Shown piece by piece: positions 1 through 7,395 of a stretch of DNA of 7,395 nucleotides; within the stretch, counting starts at the first letter, position 1, and each line of letters opens with the position of its first letter. Made by a program: the position numbers and the translations under genes. The notes beneath the pieces are model-generated. The model did not search any database. It was not told the DNA's origin and saw nothing but the letters and a program-made list of their open reading frames with translations. The stretch comes from Mycobacterium sp. (GTDB lineage Bacteria; Actinomycetota; Actinomycetes; Mycobacteriales; Mycobacteriaceae): assembly GCA_023264755.1 (NCBI GenBank), contig JAHFVB010000248.1, positions 1 to 7,395 on the forward strand, written 5' to 3'.

Positions 1-1194
1 AGCGCGGACGCATCCGGCGACGGCGCGTACGCGGTGCAGCTGGACATCACCGTAACGGGTCCCCTGGACGTCGACCGCCTGCGCGATGCGGTGTAGACGG
101 TCGTCGCCCGGCATCCCAACCTGCTGGCCCGATTCGACGCCGAACTGGACCAGCCGGTGCAAGCCATTCCGGCCAAACCCGTTGCGCCGTGGCGGTATGT
201 CGAGCTCGCCGACGTTCCGGGGGTCGAAGACGAACTCGAACGGGTATGCGCCGCAGAGCGCGCCGCAGTATGCGACCTGACCGCCGGGCCGGTCTTCCGG
301 ATCGCGTTGATCCGCGTCGCCGACGACCAGCATCGGTTCGTGCTGACCAATCACCACATCGTCATCGACGGCTGGTCGAAACCGATCCTGCTGCAAGAGA
401 TCTTCGCCAGCTATTACGGGCACCGGCTGCCCACGCCGGTGCCGTACCGCAGATTCGTCACGTGGTTGACCGACCAGGATCACGCGGCCGCGCAAGCGGC
501 GTGGCGTGAGGTATTCGGCGGCTTCGACACCCCGACCCTCGTCGGCCGGCCCGGTCGGGCGGGCACCGGGCTGCGCGGCTACGAATCGCTCCAACTACCC
601 GCCGACACCACGCGGGCGCTCGGTCATTTGGCACGCTCCTGCCGCACCACCGTCAGCACGGTGCTGCAAGCCGCCTGGGCGCAGATGCTGTACTCGCTGA
701 CCGGCCAGCAAGACGTGGCGTTCGGCATCGCGGTCTCCGGTCGGCCGACCGACGTGCCCGGCGCGGACTCGATGGTGGGCCTGATGATCAACACGGTGCC
801 GGTGCGGGCGAGCATCACCGCCGAGACCACCATCGCGGACCTGTTGGAGCAGCTGCAGGAGGCGCACACCCACACCCTCGAACATCAGCACCTGGCGTTG
901 AGCGAGATACACCGCATCACCGGTCACGACCAACTGTTCGACACCGTCTTCGCCTACGAGAACTATCCGATCGACACCGGAGCGTTGTCCGGCGCGGACG
1001 GACTGGCCATCAGCGAAATCGTCACCCGTGAATACACCCACTACCCACTTGCCGTGCAAGCCGTGCCCGGCCAGGAACTGAGTCTGCGCGTGGAATACGA
1101 CACCGGGGTGTTCACCCCGGCCAAGATCGCCAAGTTGATCGAGCGATTGCGGCGGGTGTTGGTAGCCATGACCGCCGATGTGGAGGAGGAATAA
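1..1194 (+). CDS. NRPS C-terminal condensation domain C1, 5' cut by window, interrupted by in-frame TAG
   Basis: This frame encodes a peptide-bond-forming condensation domain of a cytoplasmic NRPS. Aligned by eye with C2 downstream, base 1 corresponds to base 4518, so about 25 N-terminal residues (including the [10 protein letters not shown] box) lie outside the window. The catalytic HHxxxDG is intact as HHIVIDG at 352-372 followed by WS. Later boxes also match C2: [28 protein letters not shown], and the [11 protein letters not shown] region. An in-frame TAG at 94-96 splits the domain. The frame ends at TAA 1192-1194 straight after the domain, with the tail MTADVEEE, so this protein would end in a C domain and work with the A domain encoded next door. 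The closest GTG restart after the TAG (157) has no visible ribosome binding site and would lose roughly the first 75 residues of the domain. Close similarity to C2, which follows an E domain, suggests a DCL type accepting a D-residue donor; that is inference. It may be functional (if the TAG is an error or is suppressed) or a pseudogene. Confidence 0.8.
94..96 (+). other. In-frame TAG stop inside C1
   Basis: Frame 1 reads [19 protein letters not shown]. The matching place in C2 reads [16 protein letters not shown] with CAC at 4611-4613 (His1140). The flanking residues on both sides are conserved and the frame is unchanged, so this is a point change and not an indel. A CAG (Gln) to TAG transition is the simplest origin, because CAC to TAG needs two changes. 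No stem-loop or other recoding element is evident to me. A sequencing error cannot be excluded. Confidence 0.9.
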
Positions 1195-1196
1195 TG
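1182..1196 (+). promoter_or_regulatory. Shine-Dalgarno and TAATG stop-start overlap (translational coupling site)
   Basis: GGAGGAGGA at 1182-1190 is a near-perfect anti-16S match and lies 4 to 7 bases before ATG 1194-1196, depending on which GGAGG is paired. The upstream stop TAA (1192-1194) shares its last A with this ATG. This geometry is typical of translational coupling, where ribosomes ending on the first frame restart on the second and keep the two proteins near equal amounts. It decides the start of the downstream gene: the next in-frame ATG (1224) has no comparable site. Confidence 0.85.
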
Positions 1197-4100
1197 GGCG
1201 CCGAATCCTCACGGCGGTTGCTGATGTCGATCGATCTACTCGACGACGACGACCACGACGAACTGGACGGCTGGGGCAACCGGGCGGTACTGACCGCCCC
1301 CGGGCCCACGCCGGTCACGATTCCCCAGTTGTTCGACCGGCACGTGGTCCGCGCCCCCGACGCGGTGGCGCTGGTGGGCGGCGAACTGCTGTGGACGTAC
1401 CGCCAGCTGGACGAAGCCTCGAACCGGCTGGCGCATCTGCTGGCCGACCACGGCGCGCGGCCCGGCGAATCCGTCGCCCTGCTGATTCCACGCTCCGCCG
1501 AGGCGATCATCGCGATTCTCGCGGTGCTGAAGACGGGCGCGGCGTATCTGCCGATCGACCCGGCCCATCCGGACGAGCGGATCGGATTCATGCTCGGTGA
1601 CGCGGCGCCGGTCGTCGCGCTGACGACGACTGACCTGCACTCGCGGTTGGAGGGTTTCGCCGGGCCGGTCTTCGACGTCGACGACGCCCGCATCGACGCC
1701 GCACCGAGCACCGCTTTGCCGGGGCCGGTACCCGACGACCTGGCCTACATGACGTACACCTCGGGAACCACCGGAGTGCCGAAGGCGGTGGCCGTCACCC
1801 ACCGCAACGTGGCGTCGCTGGTGGAGTCCCTGCCCGCTCAGGTGCCCGCCGGGCCCGGCCAGGTGTGGTCGCAGTGGCATTCGTTGGTCTTCGACGTGTC
1901 GGTGTGGGAGATCTGGGGTGCGCTGCTGCACGGTGGGCGGCTGGTGGTGGTGCCCGAAGCGGTGGCCACCTCACCCGACGACTTCCACGCCCTGCTGGTC
2001 ACCGAGAAGGTGTCCGTCGTGTGCCAGACCCCGTCCGGGGCCGGGATGTTGTCCACCGAGCAATTGGAGTCGACGACGTTGGTGGTAGCTGGGGAGGCCT
2101 GCCCGAGCGAGCTGGTGGATCGGTGGGCGACCGCGGAGCGAGTGATGATCAACGCCTACGGTCCGACCGAGGCGACCATCTATGCGGCGATCAGCGCACC
2201 GTTGATACCGGGCACCGGGACGGTGCCGATCGGCTCACCGGTACCCAACGGCGCGACGTTCGTGCTGGACAAGATGTTGCGGCCGGTGTCGGCCGGCGTG
2301 GTCGGCGAGTTGTATCTGGCCGGACACAACGTGGCCGTGGGCTACGTGAATCGGTCCGGGCTGACCTCTTCGCGGTTCGTGGCGTGTCCCTTCGGTGGGC
2401 CCGGGGCGCGGATGTATCGCACCGGCGATCTGGTGCGCTGGGGTACCGACGGACAGTTGGAGTACCTCGGCCGGGCCGACGAGCAGGTCAAGATCCGCGG
2501 CTATCGCATCGAGCTCGGTGAGGTGCAGGCCGCGCTGGCCGGCTGCGACGGGGTGCAGCAAGCGGCGGTGATCGTCCGGGAGGACCGGCTGGGGGACAAG
2601 CGGCTGGTGGGTTACGTCATCGGGACCGCCGATCCGGCCGCGGTACGGGCGAAGGTGGCCGAGAAGCTGCCGGTGTACATGGTGCCTGCGGCCGTGGTGT
2701 CGATCGACGCGATGCCGTTGACGGTCAACGGCAAGCTCGACAAGCGCGCCCTGCCCGCCCCCGAATACGGCGGCAACGGCAACGAATACCGGGCGCCGGG
2801 CACGCATGTCGAAGAAATCCTGGCCGCCATCTTCGCCCAGGTGCTGGGTGTGGAGCGTGTGGGCGTCGACGATTCGTTCTTCGACCTGGGTGGGGACAGC
2901 ATTCTGTCGATGCAGGTGGTGGCGCGGGCTCGGGCGGCCGGGGTGGTGTGCCGGCCGCGGGACGTGTTCGTCGAGCAGACCGTCGCCCGACTGGCGGCAG
3001 TAGCCCGAGTGACCGACGGTGGCGAGGCCGCCGAAGTCGACGAGGGCCTCGGCACGGTGGTGGCCACGCCGATCATCCGGTGGCTGAACGAGGTCGACGG
3101 CCCGGTCGACCAGTTCAACCAGACCGTGGTGGTGCAGGCTCCGGCCGGGGTGCAGCGCGCCGACGTCGAAGCGGTGTTGCAGGCGTTGCTGGATCGGCAT
3201 GCGACGTTGCGGCTGCGGGTCAGTGACGACGGCAATGGCGAGTGGTCGTTGACGGTGCCCGAGGTCGGTGCGGTCGACGCCGCGGCCTGTGTGCAGACCG
3301 TCGACGTACTGTCCGACGAGGCGTTGGTGGCGGCCCGGTCGGGATTGAATCCGGCGACCGGAGCGATGCTGCGGGCGGTCTGGGCCGACCAGACCGGTGA
3401 GTTGGCGTTGGTGATTCACCACCTGGCCGTCGACGGGGTGTCGTGGCGAATCCTGTTGGAGGACTTGAACATCGCGTGGGTGCAACACCGCGGTGGGCAG
3501 CCGATCGTGCTGCCGGCCGGGGGCACGTCGTTCGCGCGGTGGTCGGCGTTGCTGGCCGAGCACGCCAGGGATCCGGAAGTGGTGGCCCAGGCCGAAGCCT
3601 GGCGTGAGGTCAAGGCAATCCCGTCGGTGCTACCGGCGGTGCAACCGGAGTTGGACACGTTCGCCACGGCCGGGCACCTGTCGGTGGAGCTGGACGGCAA
3701 GACCACCCGGGCGCTGCTCGGCGAGGTCCCGGCGGCCTTCCACGCCGGTGTCCAGGACATCCTGCTGATCGCCTTCGGACTGGCCTGGAACGAGTTCCTG
3801 GGCACCCGCGGGGCACCGCTGCTGGTGGACGTCGAAGGCCACGGCCGCGCCGAGGAACTGATCGACGACGTCGACCTCTCGCGCACGGTGGGCTGGTTCA
3901 CCACCAAGTACCCGGTGGCCCTGGCGGCCGGCACGCTGTCCTGGCCGCGGGTGGTAGCCGGCGAGGCCGAGCTCGGTCCCGTGGTCAAGGCGGCCAAGGA
4001 GCGGTTGCGCGCCCTACCGGACGGGCTGAGCTACGGACTGCTGCGGTACGACAATCCCGATGTCGAGTTGGGCGGGGCCGACCCGACCATCGGGTTCAAC

Positions 4101-7100
4101 TACCTGGGTCGGCTCGGCGCGGGCGCCGGCGACCTGTCCGACGAGCTCTGGCGGATGAGCCACGACAATCCGTCGTCGACCCGGGCGGCCTCGGCAGTGC
4201 CGATGCCGTTGATGCACACCGTCGAACTCAACGCGGGCACCATGGACACCGACACCGGACCGCGCCTGCAAGCCAACTGGACCTGGGCGCCGTCGGCGCT
4301 GGACCAGACCCAGGTCGGCCGGCTGAGCCAGCTGTGGTTCGAAGCGCTGCAAGGCATCTGCGCGAACGTCCGGGCCGGCGGAGGCGGACTGACCCCATCG
4401 GACATCGCGCCGGCCCAGCTGACCCAACAGCAGATCGACCAACTCCACCAGCAGTATCGGATCGCCGACGTGCTGCCGCTGACCCCGCTGCAGCAGGGCC
4501 TGCTCTTCCACTCCACGGTGGCCAAGAGTTCCGGAGACGACATCTACGCGGTGCAATTGGATGTCACCATCACCGGCATGCTCGACCAGCACCGACTGCG
4601 CGACGCCGTGCACACCGTCGTCGCCCGCCACCCCAACCTGGCGGCGCGTTTCACCGACCAGTTCGGCGAACCCGTACAGGTCATCCCCGCCGACCCCGTC
4701 ATGGCCTGGCGGTACCTAGATCTGAGGGAGCACGACCGCAACCCCGACAGCGAGATCGAGCAGCTCTCCGCCGCCGAGCGCGCCGCGGTCCGCGACCTGG
4801 CCGACCGCCCGACCTTCCGGGCCGCGCTGATCCGCACCGCGGGCAACCGCCACCGGGCCGTCTTCACCTTCCACCACATCGTGATCGACGGTTGGTCGCT
4901 GCCGATCCTGCTGCAGGAGATCTTCGCCAGCTACTTCGGCCAGCGGCTGCCCGCCGCGACGCCGTACCGCAACGTCGTCAGTTGGCTCGCCGAGCAGGAC
5001 CGCGACGCCGCGCTGGAAGCGTGGCGCAAGGTGCTGGACGGTTTCGAAACCCCCACCCTGGTGGCTCCGTCGGCTCAAGCCGGGCCGCGGGGCGTCGAGT
5101 CCTACCGGATCTCCACCGAGCAGACCGACGCGCTCGCCGAGCTGGCGCGGTCCTGCCACACGACGGTCAGCACCGTGCTGCAGGCCGCCTGGGCGCAGGT
5201 GTTGATGATGCAGACGGGTCAACAGGACGTCGCGTTCGGCACCGCGGTTTCTGGCCGGCCCGCGGAACTGGCCGGTTCGGAGTCGATCGTCGGCCTGTTG
5301 ATCAACACGGTGCCGGTCCGGGCGCGCACCACCGCGGACACCACCGTGGCGGACCTGCTCAAGCAGTTGCAGAATGCGCACAACGAGACCCTCGAGTACG
5401 AACACCTGGCGCTCAACGAGATTCACCGGGCCGTCCGGCACGAGCAGTTGTTCGACACGCTGTTCCTCTACGAGAGCTACCCGATGGACACCAGCGCCTT
5501 CTCGGGCGCACACGAACTGGCCGTCACCGAGTTCAGCAACCGGGAGTACAACCACTATCCGCTCTCGGTGATGGCCCTCCCCGGCCACGAACTGGGTTTG
5601 CGGGTCGAGTTCGATACCCACGCGTTCGACGTGGCGAGCATCGGAACGATGATCGAGCGCTTCCAGCGGGTGCTGGCGTTCATGACGCTCAATCCCGGCC
5701 GGCGGTTGTCCTCGCTGGACCTGCTCACCGCCGATGAGCACGAGTGCTTGGCCGGGTGGGGCAACCGGGGCATGTTGAGCAAGTCGGCGCGGTCGACCAC
5801 GTCGATTCCCGATATGTTCGGCACCCACGTGGCCTGCGCGCCCGAAGCGATCGCACTGATCGACCTGGACCGCACCATGACGTACCGCGAATTGGACGAA
5901 GCCTCGAACCGGTTGGCGCACTTGCTGATCAGTCAGGGCGCCGGCCCGGGCAAGCGAGTCGGGTTGGTGTTCAACCGATCCGCCGACGCCATCGTGTCGA
6001 TGTTCGCGGTACTCAAGTCGGGTGCGGCGTACCTACCGATCGACCCGGCCCATCCCGGTGAGCGCATCGCGTTCATGCTCGCCGATTCCACGCCGATCGC
6101 CGTGCTGACCACCGCCGAGCTGCGCCCTCACCTGGGTGACGTCGACGTCCCGGTCATCGACCTCGGCGATCCCCGCATCGCCGGCCAGCCCAGCGGGGCC
6201 TTGCCGACGCCGGCCCGCGATGACATCGCCTACGTCATCTACACCTCGGGCACCACCGGAGTCCCCAAGGGCGTGGCGATCACCCACCAGAACGTCACTC
6301 ACCTGATGGACTCGGTGGGCGAGGTCGGAGTACCCCCGGGACCGGGCCAGGTGTGGTCGCAATGGCACTCCTACAGCTTCGACATCTCGGGCTGGGAGAT
6401 CTACGGCGCCCTGCTGCACGGCGGGCGACTGGTGATAGTGCCCGAAGGGGTGGCGGCGTCGCCCGACGACTTCCACGCCCTGCTGATCCGCGAAAACGTG
6501 AACATCTTGTGCCAGACGCCCTCGGCCGCAGGCATGTTGTCGCCGGAGGTCCTGGAGTCGGTGACCCTGATGGTCGGCGGCGAGGCCTGCTCGGCCGAGC
6601 TGGTGGACCAGTGGGCGCCGGGACGGCTGATGATCAACGAATACGGCCCGACCGAAGCCACCATGTGGGTGGCCTTCAGCGCACCGCTGGAGGCGGGTTC
6701 GGGTTCGCCGCCCATCGGCACGCCGGTGCCGGGTGCAGCGTTCTTCGTGCTGGACCCCTGGTTGCGACCGGTGCCTGCCGGAGTGGTCGGCGAGCTGTAC
6801 CTGGCCGGTCCGCAATTGGCAGTCGGCTACGTGGGTCGGTCCGGGTTGACGGCCGGGCGGTTCGTGGCGTGTCCGTTCGGTGGGCCGGGGGCGCGGATGT
6901 ATCGCACCGGCGACCTGGTCGCCTGGGGCGAGGACGGTCAGCTGCGGTATCTGGGCCGGACCGACGAGCAGGTCAAGATCCGCGGGCATCGCATCGAACT
7001 GGGTGAGGTCCAGGCCGCGCTGGCCGACGTGCCCGGCGTGGAGCGGGCAGTGGTGATCGTCCGCGAGGACCGCCCCGGTGACAAGCGCCTGGTGGGCTAC

Positions 7101-7395
7101 ATCTGCGGGACCGCAGACTCGGTCACGGCGCGCGCGAAGCTCGCCGAGAAGCTGCCGGTGTACATGGTGCCTGCGGCCGTGGTGTCGATCGACGCGATGC
7201 CGTTGACGGTCAACGGCAAACTGAACAAGCGCGCCCTGCCCCCACCCGAATACCAGCACGTGGACCGGTACCGCGCCCCCGGCAATCGCGCCGAGGGAGT
7301 GTTGGCCGCCATCTTCGCCCAGGTGCTGGGTGTGGAGCGGGTCGGGGTCGACGATTCGTTCTTCGACCTGGGTGGGGACAGCATTCTGTCGATGC
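1194..7395 (+). CDS. NRPS subunit, A-PCP-E-C-A-PCP, 3' end beyond window
   Basis: One uninterrupted frame of 2067 complete codons encodes a two-module NRPS segment. Approximate domains by residue: linker 1-41; A1 42-519; PCP1 532-605 with carrier Ser569; E 625-1060 with HHLAVDG at 742-748; C2 1090-1500 with HHIVIDG at 1227-1233; A2 1536-2016; PCP2 from 2026 with Ser2063. It should activate two amino acids, load them on phosphopantetheine arms, epimerise the first, and condense it onto the second in the cytoplasm. The start is ATG 1194, chosen for its strong Shine-Dalgarno and overlap with the preceding stop. It is odd in beginning with an A domain, because the partner C domain is encoded by the preceding frame. 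The N-terminus has a run of four Asp (residues 17-20) in the usual C-A linker motif SIDLL...GWGN. No MbtH-like gene, thioesterase or reductase is in the window. NRPS assignment is certain; the product is unknown. Confidence 0.96.
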   Translation, partial: MGAESSRRLLMSIDLLDDDDHDELDGWGNRAVLTAPGPTPVTIPQLFDRHVVRAPDAVALVGGELLWTYRQLDEASNRLAHLLADHGARPGESVALLIPRSAEAIIAILAVLKTGAAYLPIDPAHPDERIGFMLGDAAPVVALTTTDLHSRLEGFAGPVFDVDDARIDAAPSTALPGPVPDDLAYMTYTSGTTGVPKAVAVTHRNVASLVESLPAQVPAGPGQVWSQWHSLVFDVSVWEIWGALLHGGRLVVVPEAVATSPDDFHALLVTEKVSVVCQTPSGAGMLSTEQLESTTLVVAGEACPSELVDRWATAERVMINAYGPTEATIYAAISAPLIPGTGTVPIGSPVPNGATFVLDKMLRPVSAGVVGELYLAGHNVAVGYVNRSGLTSSRFVACPFGGPGARMYRTGDLVRWGTDGQLEYLGRADEQVKIRGYRIELGEVQAALAGCDGVQQAAVIVREDRLGDKRLVGYVIGTADPAAVRAKVAEKLPVYMVPAAVVSIDAMPLTVNGKLDKRALPAPEYGGNGNEYRAPGTHVEEILAAIFAQVLGVERVGVDDSFFDLGGDSILSMQVVARARAAGVVCRPRDVFVEQTVARLAAVARVTDGGEAAEVDEGLGTVVATPIIRWLNEVDGPVDQFNQTVVVQAPAGVQRADVEAVLQALLDRHATLRLRVSDDGNGEWSLTVPEVGAVDAAACVQTVDVLSDEALVAARSGLNPATGAMLRAVWADQTGELALVIHHLAVDGVSWRILLEDLNIAWVQHRGGQPIVLPAGGTSFARWSALLAEHARDPEVVAQAEAWREVKAIPSVLPAVQPELDTFATAGHLSVELDGKTTRALLGEVPAAFHAGVQDILLIAFGLAWNEFLGTRGAPLLVDVEGHGRAEELIDDVDLSRTVGWFTTKYPVALAAGTLSWPRVVAGEAELGPVVKAAKERLRALPDGLSYGLLRYDNPDVELGGADPTIGFNYLGRLGAGAGDLSDELWRMSHDNPSSTRAASAVPMPLMHTVELNAGTMDTDTGPRLQANWTWAPSALDQTQVGRLSQLWFEALQGICANVRAGGGGLTPSDIAPAQLTQQQIDQLHQQYRIADVLPLTPLQQGLLFHSTVAKSSGDDIYAVQLDVTITGMLDQHRLRDAVHTVVARHPNLAARFTDQFGEPVQVIPADPVMAWRYLDLREHDRNPDSEIEQLSAAERAAVRDLADRPTFRAALIRTAGNRHRAVFTFHHIVIDGWSLPILLQEIFASYFGQRLPAATPYRNVVSWLAEQDRDAALEAWRKVLDGFETPTLVAPSAQAGPRGVESYRISTEQTDALAELARSCHTTVSTVLQAAWAQVLMMQTGQQDVAFGTAVSGRPAELAGSESIVGLLINTVPVRARTTADTTVADLLKQLQNAHNETLEYEHLALNEIHRAVRHEQLFDTLFLYESYPMDTSAFSGAHELAVTEFSNREYNHYPLSVMALPGHELGLRVEFDTHAFDVASIGTMIERFQRVLAFMTLNPGRRLSSLDLLTADEHECLAGWGNRGMLSKSARSTTSIPDMFGTHVACAPEAIALIDLDRTMTYRELDEASNRLAHLLISQGAGPGKRVGLVFNRSADAIVSMFAVLKSGAAYLPIDPAHPGERIAFMLADSTPIAVLTTAELRPHLGDVDVPVIDLGDPRIAGQPSGALPTPARDDIAYVIYTSGTTGVPKGVAITHQNVTHLMDSVGEVGVPPGPGQVWSQWHSYSFDISGWEIYGALLHGGRLVIVPEGVAASPDDFHALLIRENVNILCQTPSAAGMLSPEVLESVTLMVGGEACSAELVDQWAPGRLMINEYGPTEATMWVAFSAPLEAGSGSPPIGTPVPGAAFFVLDPWLRPVPAGVVGELYLAGPQLAVGYVGRSGLTAGRFVACPFGGPGARMYRTGDLVAWGEDGQLRYLGRTDEQVKIRGHRIELGEVQAALADVPGVERAVVIVREDRPGDKRLVGYICGTADSVTARAKLAEKLPVYMVPAAVVSIDAMPLTVNGKLNKRALPPPEYQHVDRYRAPGNRAEGVLAAIFAQVLGVERVGVDDSFFDLGGDSILSM
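2373..2428 (+). repeat. Module repeat copy c1 (A6-A7 region of A1)
   Basis: A block of about 56 bases encoding [19 protein letters not shown]. It matches 6858-6913 except at a few third positions. It lies at the same 4485-base offset as the 77-base repeat, so the two A domains align without a length change between these blocks. Confidence 0.85.
2658..2734 (+). repeat. Module repeat copy a1 (A10 region of A1)
   Basis: These 77 bases are identical, without a mismatch, to 7143-7219 in A2. They encode [20 protein letters not shown] through the NGK of A10. Neighbouring parts of the two A domains differ at many silent sites, so identity at every third position here is more than protein conservation requires. 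Confidence 0.93.
2787..3008 (+). other. Peptidyl carrier protein domain PCP1 (residues 532-605)
   Basis: A carrier domain that holds the A1 amino acid as a thioester. It starts at YRAPG, has the helix [19 protein letters not shown], and carries the core [14 protein letters not shown] with the phosphopantetheine attachment serine at residue 569 (bases 2898-2900). The LGGDS form of the core (Asp before the Ser) is the version usually found on carriers that precede an epimerase, which agrees with the E domain that follows. PCP2 has the same LGGDSILSM wording, which hints that an E domain may follow it just past the window. Confidence 0.93.
2821..2913 (+). repeat. Module repeat copy b1 (PCP1 core)
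   Basis: These 93 bases match 7303-7395 with only three differences, all third-position silent changes (at 2858, 2861 and 2864). They cover the PCP from [10 protein letters not shown] to past the carrier serine. Confidence 0.92.
3066..4373 (+). other. Epimerization domain E (residues 625-1060)
   Basis: It converts the PCP1-bound L-aminoacyl or peptidyl residue to a D/L mix that the next C domain selects. Motifs in order: TPIIRWLNE and FNQ at the start; [17 protein letters not shown] with HH at 742-743 and Asp747; the EGHGR box with Glu881; RTVGWFT at 897-903; the GLSYGLLRY box; and GFNYLGRLG around 968-975. The second His of HH and the Glu of EGHGR are the catalytic pair in characterised E domains of this family, and both are present. 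Nothing suggests inactivation. Boundaries are approximate. Confidence 0.94.
4461..5700 (+). other. Condensation domain C2, DCL type by context (residues 1090-1503)
   Basis: It forms the peptide bond between the D-residue on PCP1 and the amino acid on PCP2. It opens with [18 protein letters not shown] and carries HHIVIDGWS with His1227, His1228 and Asp1232. The later boxes [18 protein letters not shown] and [10 protein letters not shown] are all in place. Lying directly after an E domain implies a DCL-type domain, selective for a D donor and L acceptor. It is the intact paralogue of C1 and serves as the internal reference for reading the C1 stop codon and gene split. Here the C-A linker (RRLSSLDLL...GWGNRG) is continuous, unlike the C1-A1 junction. 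Confidence 0.94.
6858..6913 (+). repeat. Module repeat copy c2 (A6-A7 region of A2)
   Basis: Second copy of the block at 2373-2428, in the same orientation, differing only at silent third positions by eye. Confidence 0.85.
7143..7219 (+). repeat. Module repeat copy a2 (A10 region of A2)
   Basis: Second copy of the 77-base block at 2658-2734, in the same orientation and 4485 bases downstream. Identity starts just after a synonymous G/C difference and ends at the third base of the catalytic Lys codon (AAG in A1, AAA in A2). Confidence 0.93.
7269..7395 (+). other. Peptidyl carrier protein domain PCP2, truncated by window edge
   Basis: It begins at YRAPGNRAE, followed by [19 protein letters not shown] and LGGDSILSM, with the phosphopantetheine serine at residue 2063 (bases 7380-7382). 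The window ends four residues later, so its last helices and whatever follows are not visible. The DNA from 7303 to the edge is almost identical to that of PCP1. Confidence 0.92.
7303..7395 (+). repeat. Module repeat copy b2 (PCP2 core, runs off window)
   Basis: Second copy of the block at 2821-2913, in the same orientation and offset by 4482 bases. It runs up to the window edge, so the true repeat may be longer. Confidence 0.92.

Larger units (their letters stand above)
1317..2750 (+). other. Adenylation domain A1 (residues 42-519)
   Basis: This domain makes aminoacyl-AMP and loads PCP1. The nucleotide-binding A3 box is [12 protein letters not shown] from residue 188, with Ala where Gly is usual after PK. 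The A5 box is NAYGPTE at 320-326, A7 is YRTGDL, A8 contains [15 protein letters not shown], and A10 is NGKLDK with the catalytic Lys at 514. Mapping by eye onto the GrsA phenylalanine domain gives the ten pocket positions D234, V235, W238, C277, V297, A299, A321, I329, Y330, K514, that is DVWCVAAIYK. Asp at the first position fits an alpha-amino acid. The W..AA pattern is loosely like aromatic or hydrophobic pockets, but I do not recognise the full code and do not assign a substrate. Confidence 0.93.
5799..7240 (+). other. Adenylation domain A2 (residues 1536-2016)
   Basis: It activates the second amino acid of this subunit. A3 is the canonical [11 protein letters not shown] at 1683-1693; A5 is NEYGPTE at 1815-1821; A7 is YRTGDL; A8 contains [15 protein letters not shown]; and A10 is NGKLNK with the catalytic Lys at 2009 (Asn replaces the usual Asp of NGKxD). 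Pocket positions mapped by eye to GrsA are D1730, I1731, W1734, C1773, M1793, G1795, E1816, M1824, W1825, K2009, that is DIWCMGEMWK. A Glu at the seventh position puts a charge in the pocket, which suggests a polar or charged side chain, though this is weak. The code matches no signature I know, so no substrate is assigned. Confidence 0.93.

Noticed and set aside
157..1194. A separate gene starting at GTG 157
   Set aside because: There is no ribosome binding site before it, and it would begin about 75 residues into a condensation domain whose upstream half is present in the same frame. The TAG explains the apparent start.
1242..1259. GACGACGACGAC run as a microsatellite that could cause slippage and the frame break
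   Set aside because: Trinucleotide changes keep the frame, and the run lies downstream of the frame change; it encodes part of the acidic C-A linker.
2235..3563. Long minus-strand ORF of 442 codons opposite A1, PCP1 and E
   Set aside because: It is rich in His, Arg, Gly and Pro in a pattern typical of antisense reading of high-GC codons, has no recognisable domain, and lies fully opposite a motif-verified NRPS frame.
4334..5737. Plus-strand 467-codon ORF overlapping E and C2 in another frame
   Set aside because: Arg-, Pro- and Ala-rich translation without domain signal. The frame from 1194 carries all E and C2 motifs across the same bases.
6033..7259. Long minus-strand ORF of 408 codons opposite A2
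   Set aside because: It shares wording with the antisense ORF opposite A1 only because the two A domains are paralogues. It is a shadow of the sense strand.
1..7395. CRISPR arrays, tRNA or rRNA genes, insertion sequences, terminators or riboswitches
   Set aside because: The window is coding throughout, the only repeats are paralogous module segments, and no inverted-repeat ends, spacer pattern or RNA fold was evident by eye.

Overview
The window is a high-GC stretch lying entirely inside a multimodular non-ribosomal peptide synthetase (NRPS) locus, all on the + strand. The adenylation-domain wording ([19 protein letters not shown], the GWGN linker box, [14 protein letters not shown]) is the style seen in Mycobacterium and close relatives such as Nocardia and Rhodococcus. 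The genus is inferred from protein wording and GC only. Almost every base is coding; there is no intergenic gap, RNA gene, CRISPR array or mobile element that I can support.

Layout: bases 1-1194 (frame 1) encode a condensation (C) domain, C1, whose first ~25 residues lie upstream of the window. It carries an in-frame TAG at 94-96, about 55 residues into the domain, yet its HHIVIDG active site and everything after the TAG are intact. The frame closes with TAA at 1192-1194. That stop overlaps the ATG of the next reading frame (TAATG, 1192-1196), and a near-ideal GGAGGAGG ribosome binding site sits just ahead. From 1194 a second frame stays open to the window edge, 2067 complete codons so far, with domain order A1 - PCP1 - E - C2 - A2 - PCP2. 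All core motifs of these domains are present, and PCP2 is cut 4 residues after its phosphopantetheine serine.

How the parts should work: C1 would join an upstream peptidyl chain to the amino acid activated by A1 and held on PCP1 (Ser569). The epimerase (E) would convert that residue to the D form. C2 would then pass it to the amino acid activated by A2 on PCP2 (Ser2063). There is no thioesterase or reductase in the window, so the assembly line continues to the right; by domain order it also begins to the left.

The main points of interest are the C|A gene split with a clean stop-start overlap inside what is normally a continuous module, the TAG in C1, two adenylation pockets whose ten-residue codes I do not recognise, and near-identical DNA blocks shared by the two modules that point to intragenic recombination. 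I did not find a non-NRPS system hidden in the window; the antisense and alternative-frame ORFs are GC-driven shadows.
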